Origin: Pseudomonas sp. ANT_H4
GTDB lineage: Bacteria; Pseudomonadota; Gammaproteobacteria; Pseudomonadales; Pseudomonadaceae
Direction: 5' to 3'
DNA: 64,000 nucleotides
Assembly (NCBI RefSeq): GCF_008369295.1
Contig: NZ_VOBG01000015.1
Location: 62,001-126,000, forward strand
Position numbers and translations under genes: made by a program
Shown here: positions 17,210 through 25,398 of the stretch, one piece after another
How positions within the stretch are numbered: the stretch's first letter is position 1
How the letters are laid out: each line of letters starts with the position of its first letter
The notes under the pieces: generated by a model
What the model was told of the DNA's origin: nothing
The model's database searches: none
What the model saw: only the letters and a program-made list of their open reading frames with translations

Positions 17210-17992
17210 TTATTTGCCGCTGAACAGGTTCAGATCGCCAAAGTGTTTCTTCTGGATGGTGGCGTAGGTGCCATCATCGTGTAACGCTTTGATACCTTTA
17301 TCCAAAAGTGCCTTCAGGTCTTTGTTACCTTTGGAGATGCCGACGGCGGTCTTGGCCGGCAGCAATTCGCTATCCACAGGCTTGCTGACTTCGTAGTCAA
17401 CGCCTTGTGGCGATTTCAAAAAGCCCAGTTCGGCTTGCAGCATGTCCTGGATTGACGCGTCAAGACGGCCCGACATCAAGTCGGCGTAGACCTGATCCTG
17501 ATTCTGATAGGCCTGGGTTTTCACACCAGCCTTGTCCAGCACGGCCTTGGTGTACGCTTCCTGAATGGTGCCTTGCTCGTAACCAACGGTCTTGCCCTTG
17601 AGGGACGTGATGTCTTCGCTCAGGCCAGAACCTTTCTTGAACACGTAGGACGTCGGGCCGGAAAACAGCTCGCTGGAGAAGTCGATGACCTTCTCGCGGG
17701 CCGGGGTCACGGTCATGGACGAAATCACGCCGTCGAACTTGTTGGCTTTCAGGCCTGGGATCATGCCGTCGAAGTCACTCTCGACCCACTTGCACTTGAC
17801 CTTAAGCTCCGCGCAGATGGCATTGCCCAGGTCGATATCGAAGCCCACCAGGCTGCCGTCAGCCGCTTTGGATTCGAACGGTGCGTAGGAGGGATCGACA
17901 CCAAAACGCAATTCCTTGTATTCCTTGGCCAAGGCAGAACCTGCGGCCATGCACAGAGCCAGTGCAGAAAGGGTCAGCAATGCTTTTTTCAT
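17210..17992 (-). CDS. aotJ: Basic amino acid ABC transporter, periplasmic binding protein
   Basis: A 260-residue periplasmic solute-binding protein of the Lys/Arg/Orn/His type. The ATG at 17992 gives a classic Sec signal peptide (MKKALLTLSALALCMAAGSALA, residues 1-22) and has AGGGA 7 bases upstream; a longer in-frame start lacks this. Residues YAPFESKAADGSLVGFDIDLGNAIC form the ligand-site signature of family 3 binding proteins. It is the first gene of the cluster. An alternative name is hisJ/argT; the AotO gene in the operon favours arginine/ornithine, but specificity is inferred. Confidence 0.9.
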   Translation of the reverse strand: MKKALLTLSALALCMAAGSALAKEYKELRFGVDPSYAPFESKAADGSLVGFDIDLGNAICAELKVKCKWVESDFDGMIPGLKANKFDGVISSMTVTPAREKVIDFSSELFSGPTSYVFKKGSGLSEDITSLKGKTVGYEQGTIQEAYTKAVLDKAGVKTQAYQNQDQVYADLMSGRLDASIQDMLQAELGFLKSPQGVDYEVSKPVDSELLPAKTAVGISKGNKDLKALLDKGIKALHDDGTYATIQKKHFGDLNLFSGK

Positions 17993-18210
17993 TATGTAAT
18001 CCCTGGGAATCAAGATAAGCGCATGTGGCGCGTTTAGGACTGTTACTGAACGGTGTCAGACGTAACGCAAGTAGCAATTTCTGCACCATAGTTCCGAATG
18101 GTCGTTTTAAAAGGTGGGATTACAGGTGGTGCGATGCAGGAAATGCCCGATTTCGGGCATTGGGAAGTGGGCGCGCTTATTTGGTGCCGTGTCCAGCGCT
18201 GACGTTTAGT

Positions 18211-18238
18211 TATCGTTCCCACGGGCGTGGGAACGATA
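18211..18238. repeat. REP-like hairpin (GTTCCCACG core)
   Basis: TATCGTTCCCACG and CGTGGGAACGATA form a perfect 13-bp inverted repeat around two bases. The GTTCCCACG...CGTGGGAAC core is common between genes in fluorescent pseudomonads. It sits 10 bases from the 3' end of the acylase gene and may also end its transcript. Confidence 0.75.
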
Positions 18239-18247
18239 GGTTGGGGA

Positions 18248-20689
18248 TTACTTGCCGGGCACCAGGGTCAATCTGGTTTTGCCATACACCTTGTCAAAAT
18301 TCTGCGGTTGCATCGGGAAGCTCAGGTATTGCGCCTTGAGCCACGCGTCGATGCCGTTGGCATAGTTCGCGCTGGCGGGGTTGCCGGATTGGCCGATGCC
18401 GCTTTGGCCCATCATCGGTTCCATCTGGCCGAAGTCGACGATCATGCGCAGCGCCGACACCTGTGTGGTGTCGAAATTTTGCCCCCAGCTGTAGGGTGCC
18501 GCGTTCAGGGTATTGTGATCACCGCCCGCCGCCAGTGGGCCGCGAACAGTCTGGCCGTGGGTGTTTTTCCAGGTGTAGCTGTGGAGTTTGCCCCACTGCC
18601 AGGCCTTGTGATCGACGCCCAATAGGCTGTCGCCCGCAGTAATTGCGGCGGCCAGGCTGCGGGCGAGGATTGCCGGTTTGTCTTCTTTTTGCGGGGTGTG
18701 CGCATCATCCCAGAATGGGCTGTCTTCGCGGCCCAACAGGTGATCGGCCTGGGCCGAGTAGGACAGGTTGGCGTTGCTGACAAAGGCTTTCCAGGTGGCG
18801 CTGGTCTGCGGGCCCAGCTCGTCGAGGAAGATCTGCTTGGTGCTTTCCTGCAAGAACAGCTCATAAATCGCCGCGTCGGTGGACGTCGGTGCCAAGCGGC
18901 CGTCGAATGCCATCAAGCGGTCCAGGGCTTCCCGCGCCTTGGCTCGTTCGGCGGCGGGCAGGGCGTCGATGGCCTGTTTTAGCGGCTGGGCCATGCCTGG
19001 CGCCAGGAACATGGTTTTCAGTTTGGCGGCGAAGGTGGTGGTTTGGTCGTACTGCATGGCGATTACGCTGCGGCTATCGTGCTTGCCGCTACCTGCCAGT
19101 TGCGCAAGCCGTTCGCTGCGTTCCGGAGCAGCCCAGGAGTTGGACAGCTGCATGCCATAACCGTGCGGGATGGTGCGCTGGTTGGCGGTGCCGACCCAAC
19201 CTTGTGGCGGGTCTTGATCGTAAGGGTGCAGCATCGCGTCGGCGTAACCGTCCCAGTCAAAACGTGCGTCCCAACCCGGCGATGGCACCAGGCCTTCGCC
19301 TTCACGGCGGTTGGGGAAGCGGCCGGTGACTTGCCAACCAATATTGCTGGCGTCGGCAAAGACCATGTTCAGGGCGATGGCGCGAATCTCGCGGCTGGCG
19401 TCCGAGGCTTTCTCTACGTTCTGCGCCCTGGATAGGTCGAAGAACGCGTCCAGGCTCTTGTCGTCCTTGAAGTCGGCAGTTTGTAAAGCCAGGCCATAAC
19501 CGCTGCTCAGGGATTGGGTGCTGTTGAGCAGCGGCCCGTGGCGGGTTTCGTACACCGCTTCGCGAAGTGGCTTCTGGCCTTTGGCGAAGAAAGTTTCGTT
19601 GCGCACGATGGCTGGCAGCCATTTGCCATTGTTCTCGTAGTACAGCGCGTTACCCTGGCGTTTGACCTTTTCCAGGAACAGGTCCTGGGTATCGCCAGAA
19701 ACCTGGCTCATGCTCCAGGCTACCTTGCCGTTGAAGCCGGAGAGCAAGGTCGGGATACCGGCAATCGAGACACCGGCGGCCTGGTATTTTGGTGCGCGGA
19801 TTTGCACGTAGTTCCACAGCGACGGCGCCTGCAGCGGTGTCGATAGGTCATTGGCCAACAAGCTTCTGCCACTGCGGCTGCGTTGTGGGGCGATGGCCCA
19901 GTTGCTGGAGCTGGAAACCCCGAGGGTATTGAGCGTGCCCAGGTGCTCGGTGATGCTGTTCAGCGCCGCCAAGCCAGGAATCTGGCTGAGGTTGACGCCC
20001 TTGAGCTTGTCGGATTCAGCCGACGGCAGTGGTTCATCCGGGTAGCTCGGTGTCAGCCAGGCGAGCTTATCGGCACCGACTTTTTGCGCGAGCACCAGGG
20101 CCGACAATTCTTCCTGAAGGTTGGCCGATTCGCTGAAATTCAGCAGGCAAAACAGCAGCGCTGAGTCTTCCGGCTTCCAGTATTCAGGCTTGTAGCCGGT
20201 CTGGGCCAGGTCTGCCGGCAGCTTGTCACGGTAGCGGAACAGGTAGGCGTTGACCCCGCGGGCATAGACTTCAAAGAACCGCTTCAGCCGAGGCGACGAA
20301 GCGTTGTAAAGCTCGCCGGCACTTTTCTTCAGGTTGACTGCCCGCATGAAGCGGTCGACATCCAGCACATCCGGCCCGGACATTTCCGCCAGACGGCCCT
20401 GGGCCAACAGGCGCAGGGTGACCATCTGGTTGATGCGATCGCTGGCGTGTACATAGCCGAGGGTAAACAGCGCGTCATGGAAGGTGCTGCTTTCGATCAG
20501 CGGCATGCCTTGGCTGTTGCGGCGCACGGAAACGTTTTGCGCCAGGCCTTTGAGGGGCTGCACGCCGGAAACGGGGGGCAAAGTGTCCTGGGTGCTCAGT
20601 GACTGGCAACCGGCCAGGCCCAAGACACTGGCCACTGCCGCGGCAACGCCGAACCGGGGAAGAAAATGTGAGAGGGCTGGCGAGGCCAT
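18248..20689 (-). CDS. quiP: Penicillin acylase-family Ntn hydrolase, QuiP-like acyl-homoserine lactone acylase
   Basis: An 813-residue self-processing Ntn hydrolase. The N-terminus is an export signal with a lipobox-like LAGC near residue 28. A spacer region precedes the predicted autocleavage site around residue 260 (LGVSSSSNWAIAP), where the freed N-terminal Ser of the beta chain is the nucleophile. Later motifs include GFNGKVAWSMSQVSGDTQDLF and ETRHGPLL. In P. aeruginosa the acyl-homoserine lactone acylase QuiP has this architecture and, as I recall, the same GST neighbour. No luxI/luxR genes are in the window, so the physiological substrate is open. The hairpin at 18211-18238 may terminate it. 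Confidence 0.82.
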   Translation of the reverse strand: MASPALSHFLPRFGVAAAVASVLGLAGCQSLSTQDTLPPVSGVQPLKGLAQNVSVRRNSQGMPLIESSTFHDALFTLGYVHASDRINQMVTLRLLAQGRLAEMSGPDVLDVDRFMRAVNLKKSAGELYNASSPRLKRFFEVYARGVNAYLFRYRDKLPADLAQTGYKPEYWKPEDSALLFCLLNFSESANLQEELSALVLAQKVGADKLAWLTPSYPDEPLPSAESDKLKGVNLSQIPGLAALNSITEHLGTLNTLGVSSSSNWAIAPQRSRSGRSLLANDLSTPLQAPSLWNYVQIRAPKYQAAGVSIAGIPTLLSGFNGKVAWSMSQVSGDTQDLFLEKVKRQGNALYYENNGKWLPAIVRNETFFAKGQKPLREAVYETRHGPLLNSTQSLSSGYGLALQTADFKDDKSLDAFFDLSRAQNVEKASDASREIRAIALNMVFADASNIGWQVTGRFPNRREGEGLVPSPGWDARFDWDGYADAMLHPYDQDPPQGWVGTANQRTIPHGYGMQLSNSWAAPERSERLAQLAGSGKHDSRSVIAMQYDQTTTFAAKLKTMFLAPGMAQPLKQAIDALPAAERAKAREALDRLMAFDGRLAPTSTDAAIYELFLQESTKQIFLDELGPQTSATWKAFVSNANLSYSAQADHLLGREDSPFWDDAHTPQKEDKPAILARSLAAAITAGDSLLGVDHKAWQWGKLHSYTWKNTHGQTVRGPLAAGGDHNTLNAAPYSWGQNFDTTQVSALRMIVDFGQMEPMMGQSGIGQSGNPASANYANGIDAWLKAQYLSFPMQPQNFDKVYGKTRLTLVPGK

Positions 20690-20786
20690 GGCAAAGCTCC
20701 TGCGGGGGGTAGCGTCAGTAAAGGCGCTACGTTAGTGAGCGCGGTGAAACGACGCAAGCGGGAGGCGGTGCTTATTTTCAAGGGAT

Positions 20787-20811
20787 CACTCCCACATAGG
20801 GCGTGGGAGTG
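20787..20811. repeat. REP-like hairpin between quiP and the GST gene
   Basis: CACTCCCAC and GTGGGAGTG form a 9-bp stem with a 7-base loop, 11 bases after the GST stop codon. It may act as a terminator, but no T-run is seen. Confidence 0.55.
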
Positions 20812-20821
20812 CTCTGGGGAC

Positions 20822-21466
20822 TCAAGACTTCGGCGGATTGACCTTTGCCACCAGCTCATACGCCCGCACCGTCGCCGGACGCTCCTTGATGTGGTTGAAC
20901 CAGCGCTCTACATGGGGGAAGTCTTCCAGCTTCTGGCTCTGCCATTTGTGGGAAACGATCCACGGGTAGATAGCCATGTCGGCGATGCTGTATTCCTCGC
21001 CCGCCACAAACTTGCGATCTGCCAGGCGGCGGTCGAGCACGCCATACAGTCGAGCGGTTTCGTCGACATAGCGTTTGATCGCGTAAGGGATTTTTTCCGG
21101 GGCGAACTGGCTGAAATGGTGGTTCTGCCCAGCCATCGGGCCCAAGCCACCCATTTGCCAGAACAGCCACTGCAGGGCTTCCTGACGACCGCGCAGGTCC
21201 TGGGGAATGAACTGGCCGGTTTTTTCTGCGAGGTACAGCAGGATGGCGCCGGATTCAAAGAGGGAAATGGGAGCGCCGCCGTCGGTCGGGTGCTGATCGA
21301 CGATGGCCGGTATACGGTTGTTGGGAGCGATTTTCAGGAAGTCAGGCTTGAACTGGTCGCCCTGGCCAATGTTGATCGGATGCACCTCGTAAGGCAGACC
21401 GGCTTCTTCCAGGAACAACGACACCTTGTGACCGTTGGGGGTGGTCCAGTAATACAGGTCGATCAT
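20822..21466 (-). CDS. Glutathione S-transferase family protein (YfcG-like)
   Basis: A 214-residue cytosolic GST. The ATG at 21466 is chosen since GGAGAG lies 5 bases upstream; the only longer start is TTG. The N-terminal thioredoxin fold has LYYWTTPNGHKVSLFLEEAGLPYE, close to YfcG/YghU-type (nu-class) disulfide-bond oxidoreductases. The cis-Pro loop is NNRIPAIVD, followed by SLFESGAILLYLAEKTG, which binds the glutathione gamma-Glu part. The helical C-terminal domain follows. It lies 132 bases upstream of quiP in the same direction, matching the P. aeruginosa order as I recall it. Confidence 0.9.
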   Translation of the reverse strand: MIDLYYWTTPNGHKVSLFLEEAGLPYEVHPINIGQGDQFKPDFLKIAPNNRIPAIVDQHPTDGGAPISLFESGAILLYLAEKTGQFIPQDLRGRQEALQWLFWQMGGLGPMAGQNHHFSQFAPEKIPYAIKRYVDETARLYGVLDRRLADRKFVAGEEYSIADMAIYPWIVSHKWQSQKLEDFPHVERWFNHIKERPATVRAYELVAKVNPPKS

Positions 21467-21601
21467 GAAGCTCTCCAAGAGTGGTAATGCTTGAGCGGAT
21501 AGCCAACAGATGAGAGGACTGTTTTACGCCCGATGACTTGCCTGTAGGAATAGGTAATGTTCAAGTGGCGAAAATTCAATGAAACATTTGGATCTATCGA
21601 T

Positions 21602-22156
21602 ATGGAAATCCGGCGCGGCGCAGCGTTGATCCTGATTGATCAACAAAAAGGCATTCATCATCCCAAACTGGGGCGGCGCAATAATCCCGACGCAGAGGAG
21701 CGCATGCTCGCGCTACTGGCCCTGTGGCGCAGTAACGGTTGGCCGGTGATCCATGTTCAGCATTTGTCCCACTCGCCGGACTCGGTGTTCTGGCCGGAGC
21801 AGTCGGGGGTGGAGTTTCAGGACGCGTTTATTGCGCAGGCGGGCGAACAATTGATCCAGAAGCAGGTGCCGGATGCGTTTTGCGGTACGGCGCTGGAGGC
21901 AACATTGCGCGGCTCTGGAATCAGGCAAGTGGTGCTGGTGGGCGTAGCTACCCACAACTCGGTGGAAGCTACTGCTCGTAGTTCCGGCAACCTTGGGTTT
22001 GAGACTTGGGTGGTTGAAGACGCCTGCTACACCTTCGACAAGGCGGACTTTTATGGGCAAATGCACTCGGCTGAGACGGTGCATGCCATGTCCTTGGGTA
22101 ACCTGCATGGCGAATACGCCACGGTTATTTCGTCGAAGCAGGTGTTGACTAACTAG
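21602..22156 (+). CDS. Isochorismatase-fold hydrolase-like protein lacking the catalytic Cys
   Basis: A 184-residue isochorismatase-like protein from ATG 21602 (MEIRRGAALILIDQQKG). An in-frame ATG at 21557 has a better ribosome-binding site (AGGAATAGG) and would add 15 residues; the true start is unsettled. The first catalytic Asp is in LIDQQKG and a Lys is in LIQKQVPDAF. The third triad position, normally Cys in the cysteine hydrolases of this fold, is Ser (GVATHNSVEATAR). This argues against nicotinamidase-type amidase chemistry. It is divergent from the GST gene with a 135-base gap. Substrate unknown. Confidence 0.83.
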   Translation: MEIRRGAALILIDQQKGIHHPKLGRRNNPDAEERMLALLALWRSNGWPVIHVQHLSHSPDSVFWPEQSGVEFQDAFIAQAGEQLIQKQVPDAFCGTALEATLRGSGIRQVVLVGVATHNSVEATARSSGNLGFETWVVEDACYTFDKADFYGQMHSAETVHAMSLGNLHGEYATVISSKQVLTN

Positions 22157-22174
22157 CGTTGTAAACACTGACCT

Positions 22175-22204
22175 TGTGGCGAGGGAGTCAGCTCACTCGC
22201 CACA
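22175..22204. repeat. REP-like hairpin between convergent genes
   Basis: TGTGGCGAG and CTCGCCACA form a 9-bp stem with a 12-base loop. The TGTGGCGAGGGAG core is a common fluorescent-pseudomonad REP half. It lies between two convergent genes and may aid termination of both. Confidence 0.6.
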
Positions 22205-22228
22205 GAACGCGCTCTTACTACACTCGCA

Positions 22229-22441
22229 TCAAGCGCCGTGGCACTTCTTGAATTTCTTTGCACTGCCGCACGGGCAAGGATCGTTGCGACCCACGTCCTT
22301 CAAGGTGTTGCGAACTGGCTCCTGGTGAGCGTGGCCGCAGTTCGGACCGTGGACATGGCCGTGGCCGTGGTCGTGATCATGGTGATCGTGATCATGATCG
22401 TGGTTGCAGTCAGGACCATGGACATGGGGTTGCTGAGTCAT
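22229..22441 (-). CDS. Small His-rich SEC-C zinc-motif protein
   Basis: A 70-residue protein. The first 40 residues are an extreme His/Asp/Gly run (HDHDHDHHDHDHGHGHVHG) with two isolated Cys (PDCNHD, PNCGHAH). The last 20 are a SEC-C zinc motif (VGRNDPCPCGSAKKFKKCHG). SEC-C domains in SecA and other proteins bind zinc and contact SecB or ribosomes; the His run suggests metal binding or storage. The start overlaps the end of the upstream lipoprotein gene by 4 bases, so the two are coupled. The exact role is unknown. Confidence 0.88.
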   Translation of the reverse strand: MTQQPHVHGPDCNHDHDHDHHDHDHGHGHVHGPNCGHAHQEPVRNTLKDVGRNDPCPCGSAKKFKKCHGA

Positions 22442-22929
22442 TGATGTCGCTCCGGAATAAAATCGCCGGGGATTATCTCGCCATTGCGCAGCACGTGCAC
22501 GTCGTTACCGATGAATAATCCGGTTTTCAGTTCGCCTTCCAGCCGATAGGGGATGGGTTGGTCGGGGTTTTTCAGCATCTCGACCACCTGACGCACTTGC
22601 GGCCACAGGTTGGTGCGCACAGAGATCTTGAAAAACCCCCGGCTGTGAGGTGCCACGGTGAACCACTCATTGGACTCGCCTTCGGTCAGCACAATATCGT
22701 CCAGGGTGATCTTGTAGATCAGCCCGCGCACTGTCAGGTCCGAGTCGTTACGGTTGTCGACGCGAAAGTGCAGCTTGAATTTCTGTTCCAACAACTTGGC
22801 CCGGACCACTTCGACCTTGACCAGGTGCACCTGCGGCGCGGGAGCATCGTCGGCGAACCAGGACGCGCAGCCCGACAGCCCGAGGGTTAATGTCAGCAGA
22901 AGGCTGTAAGTCCGTAAGTGGTTAACCAT
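22438..22929 (-). CDS. LEA type 2-like lipoprotein
   Basis: A 163-residue lipoprotein from ATG 22929 (MVNHLRTYSLLLTLTLGLSGCASWF), with lipobox LSGC and an AGGGA ribosome-binding site 6-7 bases upstream. The mature part is a single beta-sandwich domain of the late-embryogenesis-abundant type 2/WHy kind (VEVVRAKLLEQKFKLHFRVDNRNDSDLTVRGLIYKITLDD). The stop overlaps the downstream SEC-C gene. It is expected at the inner face of the outer membrane or in the periplasm; molecular role unknown. Confidence 0.83.
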   Translation of the reverse strand: MVNHLRTYSLLLTLTLGLSGCASWFADDAPAPQVHLVKVEVVRAKLLEQKFKLHFRVDNRNDSDLTVRGLIYKITLDDIVLTEGESNEWFTVAPHSRGFFKISVRTNLWPQVRQVVEMLKNPDQPIPYRLEGELKTGLFIGNDVHVLRNGEIIPGDFIPERHQ

Positions 22930-23295
22930 GCGTTGTCCCTGTAGGGCGAGGGGGGTGCCTGCTGTTATAGATAGCTGGAACAGCACTTCTTCATTTATTG
23001 CTACAAAAACCTACCAATGATGCGCTTTCCGCTCGGGTTATAACTTCTAGGATTTATCTTAGTGGGTGCAGAAGCATATGCAATGTTCCCGCCTGCCGTA
23101 GCGCGGTCAATCGCCATCATTCGGAGACCCGCATTAAAGTAAAGTGGTTACTCCTCCGCCCACAATCTGTAGACCTGATAGACGACTTTTCATAATTTTT
23201 GAGAATTGTCCTACAGAAAAACCAAACACCCGTGAAGTAGCGTCCTGTCGCACTTAATCGGCGAACACGGATCGTCAATTTGCACAGGGAGTGTT
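22930..23295. other. Gap upstream of the pyocin gene; left edge of the accessory segment
   Basis: No gene is supported here. The right side holds the pyocin promoter region and an AGGGAG ribosome-binding site at about 23285-23290. The sequence becomes richer in A+T than the flanking core genes from about 22980, consistent with the start of an acquired segment. I did not find a convincing LexA box (CTGT-N8-ACAG). Confidence 0.5.
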
Positions 23296-24471
23296 ATGGC
23301 GGTTAAAAATATCTTCCCGAGTACTCTGGGATGTAATGGGATAGATGGCAATAGGCGACATGCCGAGGCGACAGAGGAAGCGCAGGCAGCTTGGGACAGA
23401 ACACTGGCGGCGAATGCAAGGAACGAGCGGGAAGCTGACGCACGTAGGAATTCGATCAAGAAGCCGGTGGAAGTCATTCTACCCGGATGTGTCTTCGCCA
23501 AGAGTTGCAATCTCCCTGACGGCGTAATCAATCACACCAGCCCTTCCGGTTTTGTGCCTGTTGAGAAACTGGCCGACTACGGACTGTGGGCTGTGCTTGG
23601 AACCGGGGCAGCTATTACCTCCCAAGGCACCCCACTGCAACTGGTGGGCGGGTCTGCTACCGGCAGTGCAATTGCTCAACGTCTTGGCGGGTCGCTATCA
23701 CTGGGCCTGCTGAAAGGATCAGGCATTGTTGCTGCTGGCGCTGCATTGGGCACTGTTGCATTGCTGATTCCGAACACCAGCATTTCACCTGACAGCGCCT
23801 TCTACGAGAATGATCAGTACGCCACCCTTGATGCTGGCCGCACTCGTGTTCGTGTCAACGTGAAGACTTTGCCGGATGGCTCCGTTAACGCTTACAGCTT
23901 CTACACTGGTGGCAAAACTGACTGGGAAAACGTTCCGGTCATCAAGGCAGAGAAAGACGGCGAAAACTACGTTGCTGATATTGGCAACGGCATTGGCCTC
24001 ACTTGGACGCCAGCGGCAAGTCCAGACAGTGTTATGGGTATTCCTGCACTTGAGGGTGCCCCACAGTTGCCACCTATCTGGGTGTATCCGCCAACCGAAC
24101 AGGCCAATAAGATACTGGTCAATCCGGTTCATCCGCCAGATTACCAAGACGCAATTATCACGTTTCCTAACACCGGCATTCAGCCGATTTACATCTCACT
24201 GAGCGTATCAGGTGACCATAGTTATCACCCGGCGCCTAAAGGACTGATGGCATTTCCTGATGCTGCGAGGGATAAATCAAAAAACAGCGTTCAAGGTGGT
24301 GGTAAAAAACGTACCCGCTGGAAAGACTCTAAAGGGCGGATTTACGAGTGGGACAGCCAACACGGGGCTGTCGAAATGTATGATAAACAAGGCAAGCATT
24401 TGGGGGAGTACAACCCAGAGACAGGCGAGCAAACCAAGCCCGCAAAACCGGGAAGAACCACTCCTAAATAG
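23296..24471 (+). CDS. S-type pyocin with colicin E3-like 16S rRNase domain
   Basis: A 391-residue bacteriocin. Residues about 20-50 are charged and helical. Residues 60-103 carry CVFAKSCNLPDGVINHTSPSGFVPVEKLADYG, shared with the second pyocin locus. A hydrophobic Gly/Ala-rich stretch lies at 115-160, and the S-type pyocin translocation domain at about 165-300 (GIPALEGAPQLPPIWVYPPTEQ). The C-terminus (305-391) matches the colicin E3 rRNase: DHSYHPAPK, then RWKDSKGRIYEWDSQHGAVE, keeping Asp353, His356 and Glu360, equivalents of the E3 catalytic Asp-His-Glu. Such domains cut 16S rRNA at the decoding site. The short N-terminus lacks a large receptor-binding domain. The immunity gene follows by 14 bases. 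Confidence 0.9.
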   Translation: MAVKNIFPSTLGCNGIDGNRRHAEATEEAQAAWDRTLAANARNEREADARRNSIKKPVEVILPGCVFAKSCNLPDGVINHTSPSGFVPVEKLADYGLWAVLGTGAAITSQGTPLQLVGGSATGSAIAQRLGGSLSLGLLKGSGIVAAGAALGTVALLIPNTSISPDSAFYENDQYATLDAGRTRVRVNVKTLPDGSVNAYSFYTGGKTDWENVPVIKAEKDGENYVADIGNGIGLTWTPAASPDSVMGIPALEGAPQLPPIWVYPPTEQANKILVNPVHPPDYQDAIITFPNTGIQPIYISLSVSGDHSYHPAPKGLMAFPDAARDKSKNSVQGGGKKRTRWKDSKGRIYEWDSQHGAVEMYDKQGKHLGEYNPETGEQTKPAKPGRTTPK

Positions 24472-24485
24472 ATTGAGAGGTAGTT

Positions 24486-24725
24486 ATGTACTTATGCATC
24501 ACAGGATTTTTGCCTGACAGCTTTGAAGATAACTCGTTGAAGTACGAACTGGACGTGGCACCAGAGCTTGAACAAAGAGTAATGGATATTCTAGGTTGGA
24601 AGAGCCTTGACGCTGAGGCCGATGGGGAGTTACCACTAACCCGTGAACAGGTTAGCCAGATCGCCGATGTCGTCGAGGAATCTCTGCCCGACAACCTTGA
24701 TATGTTTATTGGAGTTGTTGCGTAG
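24486..24725 (+). CDS. Immunity protein for the E3-like pyocin (pyocin S6-type)
   Basis: A 79-residue acidic protein starting MYLCITGFLPDSFEDNSLKYELDV, 14 bases after the toxin, with GAGAGG at 24475-24480 upstream. Size, acidity and position fit a dedicated immunity protein that caps the basic rRNase domain. The sequence resembles what I know as the pyocin S6-type immunity family more than the classic colicin E3 immunity protein. Binding to this toxin is inferred from adjacency. Confidence 0.85.
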   Translation: MYLCITGFLPDSFEDNSLKYELDVAPELEQRVMDILGWKSLDAEADGELPLTREQVSQIADVVEESLPDNLDMFIGVVA

Positions 24726-25087
24726 CGACAGAGAACATCACAGCCAGCAATCAGAATACAGACGAAGCTCGCCCACACCAAAGGACTGTCATCCTGCATG
24801 GAGATAAAACTGGAGGTGTGAGCGAGCGACAGAGATTCCACCGTAATCGTTCCAGCCAGTTCCTGGCCCCCGCCAAAATTTCCGGTGCACCTCGATAACC
24901 GTTTAGTTTTCGAGCTCCAAAATAAACCTAATGGTTTTTCGGGTACTGCTTAACATCGAGCAGTAGGCTTGTCTAGAAACGCCCAAAGGGAACCACAAAT
25001 AAGATGGGGCACGTGGCCCCGAATAGCTTGATTAGAAGTATCTGTGTAGCAACCAGCGTCACGCTGCCTTCGTTTCTCGCTTGATCT
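24726..25087. other. Gap between the pyocin module and the IS remnant
   Basis: No gene with a plausible family match is seen. The stretch is relatively A+T-rich and probably holds decayed mobile DNA. A short minus-strand ORF here (containing VWASFVCILIAGC) runs antisense into the immunity gene and is not supported. Confidence 0.45.
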
Positions 25088-25398
25088 GACCAAGGCAGCC
25101 AGTACAGCAGTTCTGATTGGCGCAGTTTTTTGAAGGCGAACAATTTGGTTGCCAGCATGAGTCGCCGAGGCAACTGTGATGACAACGCCGTAGCCGAGAG
25201 CTTTTTCCAGCTTCTAAACGGATTAAGCGGAAAATCTACACAACACGGCAAGATGCTCGTAGCGATGTGTTCGATTACATCGAGATGTTCTACAACGTAA
25301 AACGCCGCCATGGTTTCAACAATCAGCTGTCACCGGTAGAGTTTGAAAAGCGTTACGCAATGAGCTTGCAAGGTGTCTAGAGAATCCGGGGCGATTCA
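25088..25398 (+). mobile_element. IS3-family transposase 3' remnant with right terminal repeat
   Basis: Translation in two frames gives the C-terminal end of an IS3-family OrfB (DDE transposase): first DQGSQYSSSDWRSFLKANN and SMSRRGNCDDNAVAESFFQLL, then, after an apparent small deletion near 25219, KRIKRKIYTTRQDARSDVFDY and NNQLSPVEFEKRYAMSLQGV with a stop at 25378-25380. The conserved catalytic Glu is in NAVAESF. The 27 bases at 25372-25398 resemble the right terminal inverted repeat of IS51/IS1240-type elements (tip TGAATCGCC on the minus strand). The 5' part is missing, so this is an inactive relic. It abuts the truncated recombinase gene exactly at 25398/25399. Confidence 0.8.

Noticed and set aside
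23160..23220. Possible LexA/SOS box upstream of the pyocin (CTGT ... ACAG)
   Set aside because: The half-sites are over 40 bases apart; spacing does not fit a LexA operator.
24464..24841. Minus-strand ORF with a hydrophobic stretch (VWASFVCILIAGC), considered as a lysis peptide of the pyocin locus
   Set aside because: It runs antisense through the immunity gene, has no family match and lies in the wrong orientation for a lysis gene.
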